A stretch of 64,000 bases of DNA from Pleurocapsa minor HA4230-MV1. GTDB lineage: Bacteria > Cyanobacteriota > Cyanobacteriia > Cyanobacteriales > Xenococcaceae. The stretch's first letter is position 1, and each line of letters begins with the position of its first letter. Positions 14,445-23,387 of the stretch are shown in pieces. Location: the NCBI GenBank assembly GCA_019359095.1, contig JAHHHZ010000024.1, positions 231,994-295,993 on the forward strand. Direction: 5' to 3'. The notes beneath the pieces were generated by a model, which was not told the DNA's origin, did not search any database, and saw only the letters and a list, made by a program, of their open reading frames with translations. The translations under genes were made by a program, and so were the position numbers.

Positions 14445-15203
14445 TTATCGCATGGTTTGAGCATCAGGCAGATCGGCAATTTCCAATAGCCGTAAATAAC
14501 CTTTGAAAAAATAGGGGATGATGCCGCAGGTTAAATCTAGAACATTTTTATCCATCCTGAGCGCCAAATCTCTCAGGGTTTGCTTGCCATTTAATAAGCG
14601 AGACATATTGGCAAAAATAAAGTCTGGCAACTGCTGCTGTAAATCTTGACCGCGATGGAGTAGAGGAGCGTGATGGGGCGAACAAGAAGCTAATCCTTTG
14701 CTCCCCCAGGTAGACCATGTTGTTTGAGATTCAAACAAAATTTGTTGGAGATTAATCGAGATTAACGACAAACTAAAGCCAGCCTTGAGTAAATAATGAG
14801 CCGAAGTAGTCTCAACACTATAATTGAGAGTTCCAGTATATTCTGCTTGTAGCAAATCAAAGAAAATTTCGGCGCTGAGATTACCAATTAAAGCCTGAAC
14901 CTGTTTTCGTTGAATTATTTTTCGTTGCAGCAATACATTGAGCAAATAGTAATGAGGCGATCGCATTTCGGGCTGATATCTCAGTAGCAGTACTTCCTTA
15001 TTCACTCCAGGACAATAATGATTAAAGTTTCTCCGCCAAGAACGATTGGCATGATATCCTCCTTCTGTCCACAAATACTCTCCCTGGTGAAAAAACATCT
15101 CCCACATCTGTTGCTCGTTTTGAGCTGTGATGGTCAAAATACCAGTAAATTTTTGCCGATGTAGAGAAATTAGTTGTTCCCCTAACTTACTATTTGCACT
15201 CAT
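14445..15203 (-). CDS. PatA-N-terminal (PATAN/DUF4388)-type protein without receiver
   Basis: A 252-residue protein resembling the N-terminal half of PatA/PixG-type cyanobacterial response regulators. GEQLISLHRQKFTGILTI begins a small beta domain, and a second region (about 95-140, LQAEYTGTLNYSVE) repeats the theme. The receiver domain normally at the C-terminus is absent. These domains are thought to mediate protein contacts in phototaxis or differentiation signalling. It is transcribed alone. The family call is by pattern only, with the exact pathway unknown. Confidence 0.65.
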   Translation of the reverse strand: MSANSKLGEQLISLHRQKFTGILTITAQNEQQMWEMFFHQGEYLWTEGGYHANRSWRRNFNHYCPGVNKEVLLLRYQPEMRSPHYYLLNVLLQRKIIQRKQVQALIGNLSAEIFFDLLQAEYTGTLNYSVETTSAHYLLKAGFSLSLISINLQQILFESQTTWSTWGSKGLASCSPHHAPLLHRGQDLQQQLPDFIFANMSRLLNGKQTLRDLALRMDKNVLDLTCGIIPYFFKGYLRLLEIADLPDAQTMR

Positions 15204-15321
15204 GAAATTTAAACCAAAGTGAGCAAAAAATTGTTTACTGCAAAATTGAACGATTAATTAACCCGTTCTAACATAGCCCATCTCAGAACGGATCAAACCA
15301 AGTTTTAAACTCAGGGTCAGA

Positions 15322-15417
15322 CTAGTATGATCGATAGACATCTGTGTATATCTAGAAGACGGTAAGTAACTTAAAAAGGGAATCTCGAAGATATTATTTT
15401 ACGGGCGATACGTATTC
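15322..15417 (+). repeat. Truncated duplicate of the rsmI 5' end
   Basis: Blocks CTAGTATGATC (15322-15332), AAGACGGTAAGTAAC-type (15356-15376) and a 40-bp block (15378-15417) match 17675-17685, 17705-17725 and 17759-17798 in order and orientation. The 40-bp block has one mismatch. About 33 bp of the gene start is missing here and the frame ends at once. It marks the left edge of the restriction-modification insertion. Confidence 0.85.
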
Positions 15418-15444
15418 CTTAATTTTCGGGGAAAAAAGCACTGG

Positions 15445-16461
15445 CTAAAACTCAAGGTAGTATTTACCTTCATCAATTTTGTAAAACACTAGTTCGTCTG
15501 AACCATATTCTACAAGTGTTTCTTGGGTTATAGGTTCGTATTTTTTGAGAGCATCACAACGTTCCAACTTGCCTTTAAGCCACATACCAAATATTTGTAG
15601 GCTATCTTTAGAGCGAATATTTTTATAGTTAGTGCCTTGTGTTCTCATTGGTATGACATAGCCATCGTCGGTATAAGCTATAAAATCACCTTTGGGATAT
15701 TCTACTTGTGAAATCAAATCTCTATTCGCTATCAACTCAATTTCATACCAAGGACGCGGTGTGACTATACCTGTCTCAGTGTTTAATCTACCTTTGCCGA
15801 AATAAGTATTCAAATTTGACTTAGGTATATCGGCTACTCTGGACAAAGGAAAAATAAATTTTGGCAGATTATTGTTCGATATAGTTTCAGGTTCGTATCT
15901 TTTTAATTTCTGCCACTTGTTTTCAATTGTTGATAAAACTTTTTTCTTGCTGCTTGAAACAATATTCCCAGCTCGATCTATTTTTATGGCGTATTCTTGT
16001 GAATATAACTCTTCCAGAAATCTAATAATCTCTTCTCGTTGCTGAGGAATTGTGACAGGTAAAGTACACTCAATATTAGTTTTTGTGCCACTAGTAGAAA
16101 AGTTAGAAGATCCGACATAAATACTTGATTCAGATTTTTGCTCAAAATAGTAAACCTTGCCGTGATAGCGTCTACCATTTGTAACATATACCCCAGAATC
16201 GTTACCGTAGCCTTTAAGTTTAGAGTTAAGCTTAATCAGAGCATCATACTTTTTCTGACTCAAACCCTCATAGAAAGCCATTCCTAGCAGCAAGCGAGAG
16301 ATTCCACCAGAATTAGCAATTTTAATAAATTCTGACTTATAAGCGTTAATGATATCAAGAGATGCATAACCAGAAGCTATGGTGACGTTTGTAGCTTCTT
16401 TAAACTCTGAATCAAGCACCTTAAGAAAATTACCGCCAAAAGCAGCTAAATTGGTAAACAT
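15445..16461 (-). CDS. PLD-superfamily type II restriction endonuclease (NgoFVII-like)
   Basis: A 338-residue protein. The N-terminal domain is phospholipase-D-like: H100 and K102 in RRYHGKVYYF, followed by VGSSNFSTSG (117-126), the pattern of PLD-type nucleases such as BfiI and NgoFVII. These cut DNA without metal ions, usually as dimers. The C-terminal half (about 190-338) would be the recognition part. The ATG overlaps the end of the methylase gene by 16 bp, so methylase is made first. Recognition sequence cannot be read; NgoFVII's GCSGC should not be assumed. Confidence 0.82.
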   Translation of the reverse strand: MFTNLAAFGGNFLKVLDSEFKEATNVTIASGYASLDIINAYKSEFIKIANSGGISRLLLGMAFYEGLSQKKYDALIKLNSKLKGYGNDSGVYVTNGRRYHGKVYYFEQKSESSIYVGSSNFSTSGTKTNIECTLPVTIPQQREEIIRFLEELYSQEYAIKIDRAGNIVSSSKKKVLSTIENKWQKLKRYEPETISNNNLPKFIFPLSRVADIPKSNLNTYFGKGRLNTETGIVTPRPWYEIELIANRDLISQVEYPKGDFIAYTDDGYVIPMRTQGTNYKNIRSKDSLQIFGMWLKGKLERCDALKKYEPITQETLVEYGSDELVFYKIDEGKYYLEF

Positions 16462-17564
16462 AATTCTGCTTTTACTTTTTCTAAATAAGGTTTGATCGCT
16501 TGGGCAAAGGGTAATATGCCAACAGGAGGGACTGAATTGCCTATTTGCCTTCTCACTTCAGTGATTGTACCTTCAAAAATAAAATCATCAGGGTAGCCAA
16601 AAAGCCTTGCTCTTTCTCGATTAGTTAGTGGTCTCGGTTCAGAATAATGATAACCCCAAGTACCGCCTCCTCCCGCAGCAATAATTGTTGTGGAAGGTTT
16701 ATCAGGATCTAAACGTCGGTATACGTGGGAGATCATACCTTTGACATAATGAGGAGAATTTTGGGGAATATCTGTAAAGTTTCCCCCAGGAGGAATAAGC
16801 TTGAGCTTCTCAACAGTGCTACTTTTAATGTTTTGATGTTCATTGTTATGTTTTACTCTCTCAACACCATCAAGTGCTTTACCCGACGAAACATAATTTT
16901 CGCATTGGTGAGTTGGTTTGGGCAGATCGAAAGTACGATTTATATCTTTCCGAATACCAATAATTAATACTCGTTTCCTAAGCTGAGGCGTTCCATAATC
17001 AGCAAAATTAACTAGATAAGGTTTAGTTACGTATCCATATCGTCCCGTTAAAGAAAAATCTTCAATAATTTGTTTAATGGCTTTACCTTTGTTAGCAGTC
17101 ATCAAACCTTTAACATTTTCGGCAATAAACATTAAAGGTTCTTTGAGTGAGACAAGATTGACAAAGTTTCGATATAGATTACCCCGCTCAGTTGTAATTC
17201 CCCCACGCTTCCAAATCATTGAAAAGTCTTGACAGGGAAAACCACCCAGAATCAAATCTGCGTCAGGGATTGTCGAGTAATCAATTTCTTGTATATCTCC
17301 ACAAACAACGTGCTTGCCTAAATTTTTCGCGTATGTTTCACAGGCTTTTTGATCGATATCGTTTGCCCAGAGAATACGAAATCCAGCTTGACTAAAACCC
17401 AAATCCATTCCTCCACATCCTGAAAATAAAGAAACAACATTGATTTTTTCTTCAGGCTTTGGTGTTGATAGTGGTTCATCAAATATAGTTAACTGAGTCA
17501 TAAATTGAGATAGTTCGGGAAAATCTTGCCTAATCGCTTTGATAGTAGTTTCAGTATTATGCAA
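16446..17564 (-). CDS. DNA (cytosine-5)-methyltransferase of a type II R-M system
   Basis: A 372-residue C5-methylase. Motif I is VVSLFSGCGGMDLGF (about 43-57), motif IV GGFPCQDFS with catalytic C111, motif VI ENVKGL, motif VIII QLRKRVLIIG and motif X RRQIGNSVPPVG near the end. The target-recognition region lies about 235-310. It protects host sites from the partner nuclease encoded immediately downstream. The first 40 residues are an extra N-terminal helix. Length is normal and all key motifs are present, so the pair looks functional. Confidence 0.93.
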   Translation of the reverse strand: MHNTETTIKAIRQDFPELSQFMTQLTIFDEPLSTPKPEEKINVVSLFSGCGGMDLGFSQAGFRILWANDIDQKACETYAKNLGKHVVCGDIQEIDYSTIPDADLILGGFPCQDFSMIWKRGGITTERGNLYRNFVNLVSLKEPLMFIAENVKGLMTANKGKAIKQIIEDFSLTGRYGYVTKPYLVNFADYGTPQLRKRVLIIGIRKDINRTFDLPKPTHQCENYVSSGKALDGVERVKHNNEHQNIKSSTVEKLKLIPPGGNFTDIPQNSPHYVKGMISHVYRRLDPDKPSTTIIAAGGGGTWGYHYSEPRPLTNRERARLFGYPDDFIFEGTITEVRRQIGNSVPPVGILPFAQAIKPYLEKVKAELCLPI

Positions 17565-17725
17565 GATCTATGACTATATAATCTACAAAATGATTCTTCC
17601 TAATATATTTTGCGATCGCGAAGCTAGTCCTTTAAGGAAGCCTAATCGTTCTACCTCAAGAAACACTGCTAATCCTAGTATGATCAGTAAACACTAGCAG
17701 ATTTAAGACGGTAAGTAATTTAAAA

Positions 17726-18556
17726 TTGGGCAAATTATATTTAGTCGGCACGCCAATCGGGAATCTCGAAGATATTACTTTACGGGCGATACGTATTCTC
17801 CAATCAGTAGATCTAATTGCTGCTGAGGACACTCGACGTACGGGTAAATTATTACAGCACCTAGCAATCTCAACGCCTCAAATTAGTTATAACGAACATA
17901 ATCATCACAGCCGTATTCAAGAATTAATTAACCGTTTACAACAGGGAGCAAGTCTAGCTTTAGTTACTGATGCGGGAATGCCTAGTATCTCCGATCCTGG
18001 AGTCGAATTAGTCCAAGCAGCGATCGCCCATCAGATTACCGTAATTCCCATTCCTGGGCCAACAGCCGTAATTAGTGCCTTAGCTGCATCGGGTTTACCC
18101 ACGGACAGGTTTATTTTTGAAGGATTTTTGCCCCTCAAACAAAGCGATCGCCAAGCTAGATTAGAATTATTCCGTAGCGAAACTAAAACCATTGTGCTGT
18201 ATGAAGCTCCCCATCGTATCTTGAAGACTTTACAAGATTTGCTTGCCGTAGTGGGCGATCGTAGAGAGATCGTTTTAGCCAGGGAATTGACTAAAATACA
18301 CGAAGAATTTTGGCGGGGAAACATCGCCGAGGCGATCGACCTTTATACAAATGAGCGTCAACCAAAAGGAGAATATACCCTGGTGATCGAAGGAGCAGCC
18401 GAAACTAGTCTAATTAACTCCCAAGCCGAATTAAAACAGGAACTACAGCAGTTATTAGCTCAAGGCATGACGCGATCGCAGGCTAGTCGCCAGTTAGCCA
18501 AACTCACTTCTTTATCTAGACGAGAAATATATCAATTAGAAATAGACGATGTTTAA
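17726..18556 (+). CDS. rsmI: 16S rRNA (cytidine-1402-2'-O)-methyltransferase
   Basis: A 276-residue SAM-dependent enzyme of the tetrapyrrole-methylase fold. The N-terminal GKLYLVGTPIGNLEDITLRA, the AEDTRRTGKLLQHL region and VTDAGMPSISDPG are diagnostic of RsmI, which modifies C1402 in the ribosomal P site. The start is TTG at 17726, as no ATG fits and the protein begins right at the conserved strand. Its 5' end is duplicated at 15322-15417, on the far side of the restriction-modification pair. The intact copy here implies that function was kept. Confidence 0.93.
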   Translation: MGKLYLVGTPIGNLEDITLRAIRILQSVDLIAAEDTRRTGKLLQHLAISTPQISYNEHNHHSRIQELINRLQQGASLALVTDAGMPSISDPGVELVQAAIAHQITVIPIPGPTAVISALAASGLPTDRFIFEGFLPLKQSDRQARLELFRSETKTIVLYEAPHRILKTLQDLLAVVGDRREIVLARELTKIHEEFWRGNIAEAIDLYTNERQPKGEYTLVIEGAAETSLINSQAELKQELQQLLAQGMTRSQASRQLAKLTSLSRREIYQLEIDDV

Positions 18557-18661
18557 TTTGGCGACTAGTTAGATTCACGTACATCGAAGTACACAGATGC
18601 ATTACAAACAAAAAAATCGATGTTAATTTGAATAAATCCAAATTTATTTAAATCAATATTC

Positions 18662-19657
18662 GTGGACAATAATAGCTTAAATCCTATTGTGATTAATGGT
18701 TTTCTGGGGTTTTGTCTAGGTCTAATGAGTTGTATACCTCAGCCTGTCATAGCAGAATCAGTGAAAGAAAATCGGACTCCAGAAAATCTAGCTCAAAGTT
18801 TGTTAACTTCGCCATCTATTGAGCCAATCAAGTCGATAATTGCCCAAAGACAATTAGACCTATCTCAATTTTGCCAAAATTATCCCTACAACTCAAAATG
18901 TTCTTCAGTAAATCCTACTAAAGAGCCAAAAAATTTAGAAAATGCCCCTGAAACAGCTCCTGTTCCACAAGCTAAAATTACCAGTGAGCAGAACAAAAGT
19001 GGTTGGGCAATTGTTCCCGAAATAAGCACTTTGGGACTTGGAGGACATGTAGTCAAAAGAATCACGCCTAATTTAAATGCGAAATTGGGCGTCAATAACT
19101 TTGGCAGGGATATTAATGTCAATGAAACAGAATATGACTATAAAGGCAACTTGAATTTGTTTAATGTTTCGACTCTGGTTGATTATCAACCGTTTAAAAA
19201 CGTTGGCTTAAGACTTAGTAGTGGCTTGGTCTTTGGTAATAACAATATTCAAGGAACGGCAGACGTTTCTGAACGAGTTGCTAATGAACTAGGGACAGTG
19301 GAAATTGGCGGTCAAGACATTGATATTCGAGACCTAAATATTGAAAACTTGGCTTCTATTGATACTGATATTGAGATTAATGAAGGTGTTTCTCCCTATT
19401 TAGGTATTGGAGGTGGTAATGCCGTCAAGCCTGGTAAAGGATTCGGATTTTGGTGGGATTTGGGAGTAGTATTTAGTGGTTCTCCTAATGCCGAAGTGAC
19501 GAGTAATTTTTCGACAGATATCCCTGCGGAACTTCGAGAGGAAGTGGTGGCAGCAGCCGATGAAGCGCTTAAGGATGAAGAAAAAGACCTTAATGAAGCA
19601 TTAGACATTATGGGTATTTATCCAGTGTTGTCTTTCGGACTTTCCTATCAGTTTTAA
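18662..19657 (+). CDS. Outer-membrane-type protein, paralogue A
   Basis: A 331-residue protein starting at GTG 18662. A signal peptide is likely (VINGFLGFCLGLMSC, cut near VIAES). After a linker comes the Cys-containing motif LDLSQFCQNYPYNSKC. From about 115 come alternating beta strands ending in ...YPVLSFGLSYQF, with the terminal Phe typical of Omp85-assembled barrels. A loop (about 295-315) is highly acidic. It is followed at 20071 by a close paralogue. I read it as a barrel or periplasmic beta protein, without known substrate. Confidence 0.65.
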   Translation: MDNNSLNPIVINGFLGFCLGLMSCIPQPVIAESVKENRTPENLAQSLLTSPSIEPIKSIIAQRQLDLSQFCQNYPYNSKCSSVNPTKEPKNLENAPETAPVPQAKITSEQNKSGWAIVPEISTLGLGGHVVKRITPNLNAKLGVNNFGRDINVNETEYDYKGNLNLFNVSTLVDYQPFKNVGLRLSSGLVFGNNNIQGTADVSERVANELGTVEIGGQDIDIRDLNIENLASIDTDIEINEGVSPYLGIGGGNAVKPGKGFGFWWDLGVVFSGSPNAEVTSNFSTDIPAELREEVVAAADEALKDEEKDLNEALDIMGIYPVLSFGLSYQF

Positions 19658-20070
19658 TCTTTATTTTCGCATATAGCTCTTAGTTCTTAGCTTTTAGCTC
19701 TTAGCTTCTTGCTCAATAACCTTATCCGAAGGTGTACCCTTTAGGGCAACGGGGGGAACACTAAAGTATTTGCCCTAAAGGATTCACTAAAGTATTTGCG
19801 AAGCTTATCCTTTAGGACTAGCTACGCGTCGCCCTACGGTCACGAAGCTTATCCTTTAGGACTAGCTTCCCTAAAGGACTAACTCCTTACGTCGCGTCGC
19901 GCGTCGCCCCCGCAACGGTTTCTTGAAGCAGTTGCTAATGGGGGAGACCCCCAAGACCGCACTGCTTCGCTTTTCGCGCTTTTAGCTATCAGCTTTTTTA
20001 TTTGATTTACCAGCGCCAAAAAAACAATTAATGGTAATTTAAATAAGACTAAACTTAGCGTAATTATTTT
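19658..20070. repeat. Repeat-rich spacer between paralogues
   Basis: No gene. It holds heptamers of the TTAGCTC/TTAGCTT type (about 19676-19710), several CCTAAAGG/CCTTTAGG palindromes (19728-19880) and a 44-nt hairpin repeat (19925-19968) whose family also occurs at 43251. The paralogue duplication may have happened through such repeats (inference). Confidence 0.75.
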
Positions 20071-21123
20071 GTGAAGACTAATAAGGTACACAGTTCCGTA
20101 ATCCCAAGTTCCCTAGGATTCTGTCTAGGTTTGATTAGCTTTGTAGCCCAACCTGCAACAGCAGAATCAAAAAATACGCATCAGACTAAAGCCAATCAAG
20201 TTAAGCCAATCACTTCAATTCAACCATTAGTTTCGACTCAAGCCCAAGATTTATTATCACCATCATTTGGGAGTCAGTTTACTAGGACAACTCAAGCAAG
20301 GGAAGGATTAGCCCAAAGAGAATTAGATTTAGATCAATTTTGTCAGAATTATCCTTACAATTCTAGATGCTCAGGGGTGACTCCTTCTGCTGAACCTGGA
20401 GTAGAGAATAATCCTGTTGAGATTCCTGTACCACAAGTTGACAGCAGCACTACCGATTCCAAAAGCGGTTGGGCAATTGTTCCCGAAGTCAGTACCCTAG
20501 GACTTGGCGGGAGTATAATTCGCAAAATTACTCCTAATTTTAATGCCAGGGTAGGACTCAATGCTTTTACAACGGGTATCGATGTTAATGAAACAGAATT
20601 TGACTACGAAGGAGACTTGAATTTATTTAATGTTTCTACTCTGATTGATATTCAGCCATTTAAAAGTTCTGGCTTTAGACTCAGCGCGGGGTTAATTTTA
20701 GGCAATAATAATATCGAAGGTACGGCAGATGTTTCTGACCGAGTTGCCGATGAACTAGGGGAAGTGGAACTTAATGGAGAGAATATTGATATTCGAGACT
20801 TAAATATTGATAATTTGGCCACTATTGATGCCGATATTGATATTAACGACGCTGCTGCTCCCTATGTGGGAATCGGTGGAGGTAATCCCGTAGGAGCTGA
20901 CAAAGGATTAGGATTTTGGTGGAATTTGGGAGTAGTATTTGGTGGTTCTCCTGAAGCTGAAGTGACTAGTAATTTTTCTGCTGAAATACCCGCAGAACTG
21001 CGGGAAGAGGTGGAAGCTGCTGCCGATAGAACATTAGAAAATGAAGAAGAAGATCTTAATGACGAACTAGATCTGCTAGGTGTTTATCCAGTGGTGTCTT
21101 TAGGATTTTCTTATCAATTTTAA
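20071..21123 (+). CDS. Outer-membrane-type protein, paralogue B
   Basis: A 350-residue protein, GTG start at 20071. It has the same layout as paralogue A: signal peptide (SSLGFCLGLISFVAQPATA), LDLDQFCQNYPYNSRC, a beta-strand-rich body and ...VVSLGFSYQF at the end. Long segments are near-identical (WAIVPEVSTLGLGG, FNVSTLIDxQPFKS, NNNIEGTADVSDRV). It has a longer, Gln/Thr-rich linker after the signal. The tandem pair indicates duplication and later divergence. Role unknown. A barrel in the outer membrane is inference from the terminal motif. Confidence 0.65.
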   Translation: MKTNKVHSSVIPSSLGFCLGLISFVAQPATAESKNTHQTKANQVKPITSIQPLVSTQAQDLLSPSFGSQFTRTTQAREGLAQRELDLDQFCQNYPYNSRCSGVTPSAEPGVENNPVEIPVPQVDSSTTDSKSGWAIVPEVSTLGLGGSIIRKITPNFNARVGLNAFTTGIDVNETEFDYEGDLNLFNVSTLIDIQPFKSSGFRLSAGLILGNNNIEGTADVSDRVADELGEVELNGENIDIRDLNIDNLATIDADIDINDAAAPYVGIGGGNPVGADKGLGFWWNLGVVFGGSPEAEVTSNFSAEIPAELREEVEAAADRTLENEEEDLNDELDLLGVYPVVSLGFSYQF

Positions 21124-21255
21124 AACCTAATTGTCTTGTTTGGAGATCTTTGATCATCATTGGCAAGTTCCATTACGAAACTTTGCAACAGTTGTACTAC
21201 CAATAGCTATTGTTTTAATGTGACAGTTATTGCCTAATGAATATTTTCTTCCTCT

Positions 21256-22446
21256 ATGACTGTTTTTCCTCACCAAAAAGCAAAAGCATTAAAACCTGGT
21301 AGTCGCCGTCCTGCGAAGGAACTCTGTAGCGAGTGTGGGCTTTGTGATACCTACTATGTGCATTATGTTAAAGATGCCTGTGCTTTTCTCAATCAACAGA
21401 TTGCTGAATTGGAAATATTGGCACATGGGCGTAGTCGAGACTTAGATAATCAAGATGATCTGTATTTTGGGGTTAGCCAAGAAATGATGGCAGCTCGCAA
21501 ACAACAGCCAATTGAGGGAGCGCAATGGACGGGAATCGTTAGTGCGATCGCCTGTCAGATGTTAGAACAGGGTCTAGTAGAAGGGGTCGTCTGTGTGCAA
21601 AACACCGCTGAAGATCGTTTTCAACCTTTCCCTGTCATTGCCAGAACTCCCGCTGAGGTTTTGGCTGCTAAGGTCAATAAGCCAACTCTTTCCCCTAATC
21701 TCAATGTCTTAGAGCAGATTGAGCAGTCAGGTCTAAAGCGTCTGCTGGTAATTGGGGTTGGTTGTCAAATTCAAGCTTTGCGAGCAGTGGAGCAAGAATT
21801 AGGTTTAGAAAAGCTTTATATTTTGGGTACACCCTGTGTAGATAATGTTAGTCGCCAGGGTCTCCAAAAATTTCTCGATACTACCAGCAGATCCCCTGAA
21901 ACAGTTGTGCATTATGAGTTTATGCAGGATTTTCGCATTCACTTTAAGCATGAAGATGGTTCAATCGAGAAAGTACCGTTTTTTGGTTTAAAAACCAATC
22001 AGCTTAAGGATGTCTTTGCTCCTTCTTGTATGAGTTGCTTTGATTATGTTAATTCCCTAGCTGACTTAGTGGTGGGTTATATGGGTGCGCCCTTTAAGTG
22101 GCAATGGATTGTGGTGCGTAACGAAACGGGTAAAGAAATGTTAGATCTAGTTAGAGATCAGCTAGACACTCAACCAGTCATGTCCAAAGGCGATCGCCAT
22201 CAGGCCGTACAGCAAAGTATTCCTGCCTACGATAAGGGTGTAACTCTGCCCATGTGGGCTGCTAAGCTAATGGGGGTGGTAATTGAGCAAATTGGGCCTA
22301 AAGGACTAGAATATGCGCGTTTTTCCATTGATTCTCACTTTACTCGTAACTATCTTAATTTAAAACGTAATTATCCCCAGAAATTAGAGCAGCACGTCCC
22401 CGAATATGCTAAAAAAATCGTCGCCCAATATAAGTTGCCAGAGTAA
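21256..22446 (+). CDS. bciB: 3,8-divinyl chlorophyllide a 8-vinyl reductase, ferredoxin-dependent type
   Basis: A 396-residue protein of the coenzyme F420 hydrogenase beta-subunit family. N-terminal iron-sulphur cysteines are C24, C27, C30 and C42 (ELCSECGLCDTYYVHYVKDAC spaced so). Further Cys lie in VGCQIQALRA and in SCMSCFDYVNSLADLVVGYMG. The pattern matches the slr1923-type enzyme that reduces the 8-vinyl group during chlorophyll synthesis. HCAR-type reductases are related, but cyanobacterial genes of this length with this N-terminus are BciB. Single gene, ATG 21256. Confidence 0.87.
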   Translation: MTVFPHQKAKALKPGSRRPAKELCSECGLCDTYYVHYVKDACAFLNQQIAELEILAHGRSRDLDNQDDLYFGVSQEMMAARKQQPIEGAQWTGIVSAIACQMLEQGLVEGVVCVQNTAEDRFQPFPVIARTPAEVLAAKVNKPTLSPNLNVLEQIEQSGLKRLLVIGVGCQIQALRAVEQELGLEKLYILGTPCVDNVSRQGLQKFLDTTSRSPETVVHYEFMQDFRIHFKHEDGSIEKVPFFGLKTNQLKDVFAPSCMSCFDYVNSLADLVVGYMGAPFKWQWIVVRNETGKEMLDLVRDQLDTQPVMSKGDRHQAVQQSIPAYDKGVTLPMWAAKLMGVVIEQIGPKGLEYARFSIDSHFTRNYLNLKRNYPQKLEQHVPEYAKKIVAQYKLPE

Positions 22447-22575
22447 CCAGTAGAGGTAAACATTGATTCTCGAAGATGAGCCGACAACATGAATTGAGTA
22501 AAGATAGCTAAATATTCTTGTCATGAGACAGATTAAGGAATACACTCCATACGAGATAGCTATAACAGTTAATAC

Positions 22576-23382
22576 ATGGTGAAATCTTTTTTAAATAAGC
22601 AACAAAATAGTAATTTGCTCTGGTATCGAGAGCTACTAATGGTATTGATTAGGCGCAGTCTCAAACGAAGATATCGTGGTTCTTTTTTGGGGATCTACTG
22701 GTCTTTACTCAATCCCTTGGCAATGACAGGGCTATATACGGCAATTTTTGGCGCTGTTTTTGCTAAATACTATGGTGGCTCTAATCTAAATTATGTATTA
22801 GCTGCATTTACTGGTTTGGTGGTAGTCAATTTTTTTTCCGCCTCAACGGCTATGGCTCTAAGTAGCGTCGTCGAAAATGGCGCGATGGTAAATAAAATTC
22901 GGCTACCTTTAGCGATATTTCCCTTAGCAGCTATTGGCGCAAACGTATTTCAGCTATTATTAGGTACTTTACCTTTATTAATTATTGTTACTTTAGTTAT
23001 TTCTCATAGTCTGGTGAACACGATCGCTTTATTCCTACCCCTGACGGGCTTAATTTTGGTCTGTACTGGAGTTGGTTTGTTGATGAGTGGACTTTATGTT
23101 TTCTTTCGCGATCTGCCTTATTTTTATGAGCTACTGATCTTTGTTCTCTTCATGAGTTCGCCAATTTTCTATCCTCCTGACATTGTTCCAGTTACGGTCA
23201 GGCAATTTTTAATTTTTAATCCGATCTTGCCAATTATTGAAAGTATTCGTCAGATTGCTCTTTCAGGCAACCTGCCCGATCTAACCTTAATTACCCATAG
23301 TCTAGCTAGTGGTTTAATTTTAATCACTATTGGGCTAGTGGCATTTTCTCGTTGGCGTTCTCAGTTTATGGATTTGTTGTAG
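22576..23382 (+). CDS. ABC-2 type polysaccharide-export permease
   Basis: A 268-residue membrane protein with about six hydrophobic helices, of the Wzm/TagG/KpsM type. An N-terminal cytoplasmic part (LLMVLIRRSLKRRYRGSFLG) precedes the first helix and the conserved SPIFYPPDIVP segment lies near the last helices. It forms the channel through which lipid-linked glycans cross the plasma membrane. The ATPase gene begins 5 bp downstream and four glycan genes follow. It is therefore likely the exporter of an O-antigen, capsule or exopolysaccharide. Confidence 0.88.
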   Translation: MVKSFLNKQQNSNLLWYRELLMVLIRRSLKRRYRGSFLGIYWSLLNPLAMTGLYTAIFGAVFAKYYGGSNLNYVLAAFTGLVVVNFFSASTAMALSSVVENGAMVNKIRLPLAIFPLAAIGANVFQLLLGTLPLLIIVTLVISHSLVNTIALFLPLTGLILVCTGVGLLMSGLYVFFRDLPYFYELLIFVLFMSSPIFYPPDIVPVTVRQFLIFNPILPIIESIRQIALSGNLPDLTLITHSLASGLILITIGLVAFSRWRSQFMDLL

Positions 23383-23387
23383 AGATT

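Noticed and set aside
19879..20091. 70-codon leftward frame in the palindrome-rich spacer
   Set aside because: Consists of repeat sequence including the 44-nt hairpin.
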